From: an uncultured Pirellulaceae bacterium
Lineage (GTDB): Bacteria > Planctomycetota > Planctomycetia > Pirellulales > Pirellulaceae
Direction: 5' to 3'
Assembly (NCBI GenBank): GCA_947258905.1
Contig: CAMYKF010000108.1
Coordinates: 1-6,082, forward strand
DNA: 6,082 bases
Position 1 is the stretch's first letter. Each line of letters starts with the position of its first letter. Positions 5,985-6,082 of the stretch are shown one piece after another. The notes beneath the pieces are model-generated. The model was not told the origin of the DNA. It worked only from the letters and a program-made list of their open reading frames with translations, and made no database searches. A program made the translations under genes and the position numbers.

Positions 5985-6082
5985 ACCCTCCCGTTGGGAG
6001 GGTCGGACGCGAAGCGGCCGGGGAGGGTCAACGTTCGTCGATTGTCCGTCAACAAAACGGAAGTAATGCCCTCCCCGAGCCT
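5985..6082. repeat. Intergenic inverted-repeat element, cut by the window end
   Basis: ACCCTCCC (5985-5992) and GGGAGGGT (5996-6003) form an eight-base-pair hairpin around GTT. GGGGAGGG (6020-6027) is complementary to CCCTCCCC (6069-6076), which would give a larger second stem enclosing about 40 bases, and CGC-GAA-GCG (6009-6017) forms a small hairpin between them. The same GGGAGGG word therefore occurs four times in alternating orientation. This looks like a dispersed REP- or MITE-like non-coding repeat; similar CCCTCCC/GGGAGGG elements are, from memory, frequent in planctomycete intergenic DNA. No coding frame is seen here. Confidence 0.55.

Overview
The window most likely comes from a planctomycete, probably a marine Pirellulales/Rhodopirellula-type bacterium. 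This is an inference from gene content and style, not from a marker gene. The clues are a TPR-plus-sulfotransferase protein of a type abundant in that phylum, a secreted Glu/Arg-rich coiled-coil protein with an extremely acidic tail, loosely packed genes, starts with weak or absent Shine-Dalgarno sequences, and a CCCTCCC/GGGAGGG inverted repeat between genes. Base composition is moderately GC-rich by eye.

Layout: (1) 19-1437, minus strand, a KamA-like (lysine 2,3-aminomutase family) radical SAM protein with an intact CxxxCxxC cluster but a changed PLP-lysine motif. (2) 1438-1760, a divergent intergenic region of about 320 bp with weak promoter candidates on both strands. (3) 1761-2786, plus strand, a membrane-anchored or exported alpha/beta-hydrolase of the PHB-depolymerase/LpqC (CE1-like) group with a complete catalytic triad. 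(4) 2787-2930, a short spacer with two small GAGC/GCTC hairpins. (5) 2875-4176, a TPR-sulfotransferase reading frame that seems to lack its normal N-terminus and is interrupted by one in-frame TAG at 3700-3702. The frame then runs on to a normal sulfotransferase C-terminus, so it is a recent pseudogene, a sequencing error, or a readthrough case. (6) 4177-4776, about 600 bp with no convincing gene. It holds a two-hairpin element that resembles the 3' end of a group II intron on the minus strand, and a 12-bp perfect palindrome just before the next gene. (7) 4777-5904, an exported coiled-coil protein ending in two 30-residue repeats separated and followed by Asp/Glu runs; its last 28 residues are all acidic. 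(8) 5905-6082, a non-coding tail with an intergenic inverted-repeat element that runs off the window.

The genes do not form an obvious pathway or operon: each has its own spacing, and the first is divergent from the rest. I see no convincing new multi-gene system. The points most worth following up are the single amber codon in an otherwise conserved sulfotransferase frame, the non-canonical PLP site of the KamA-like enzyme, and the polyacidic repeat protein.
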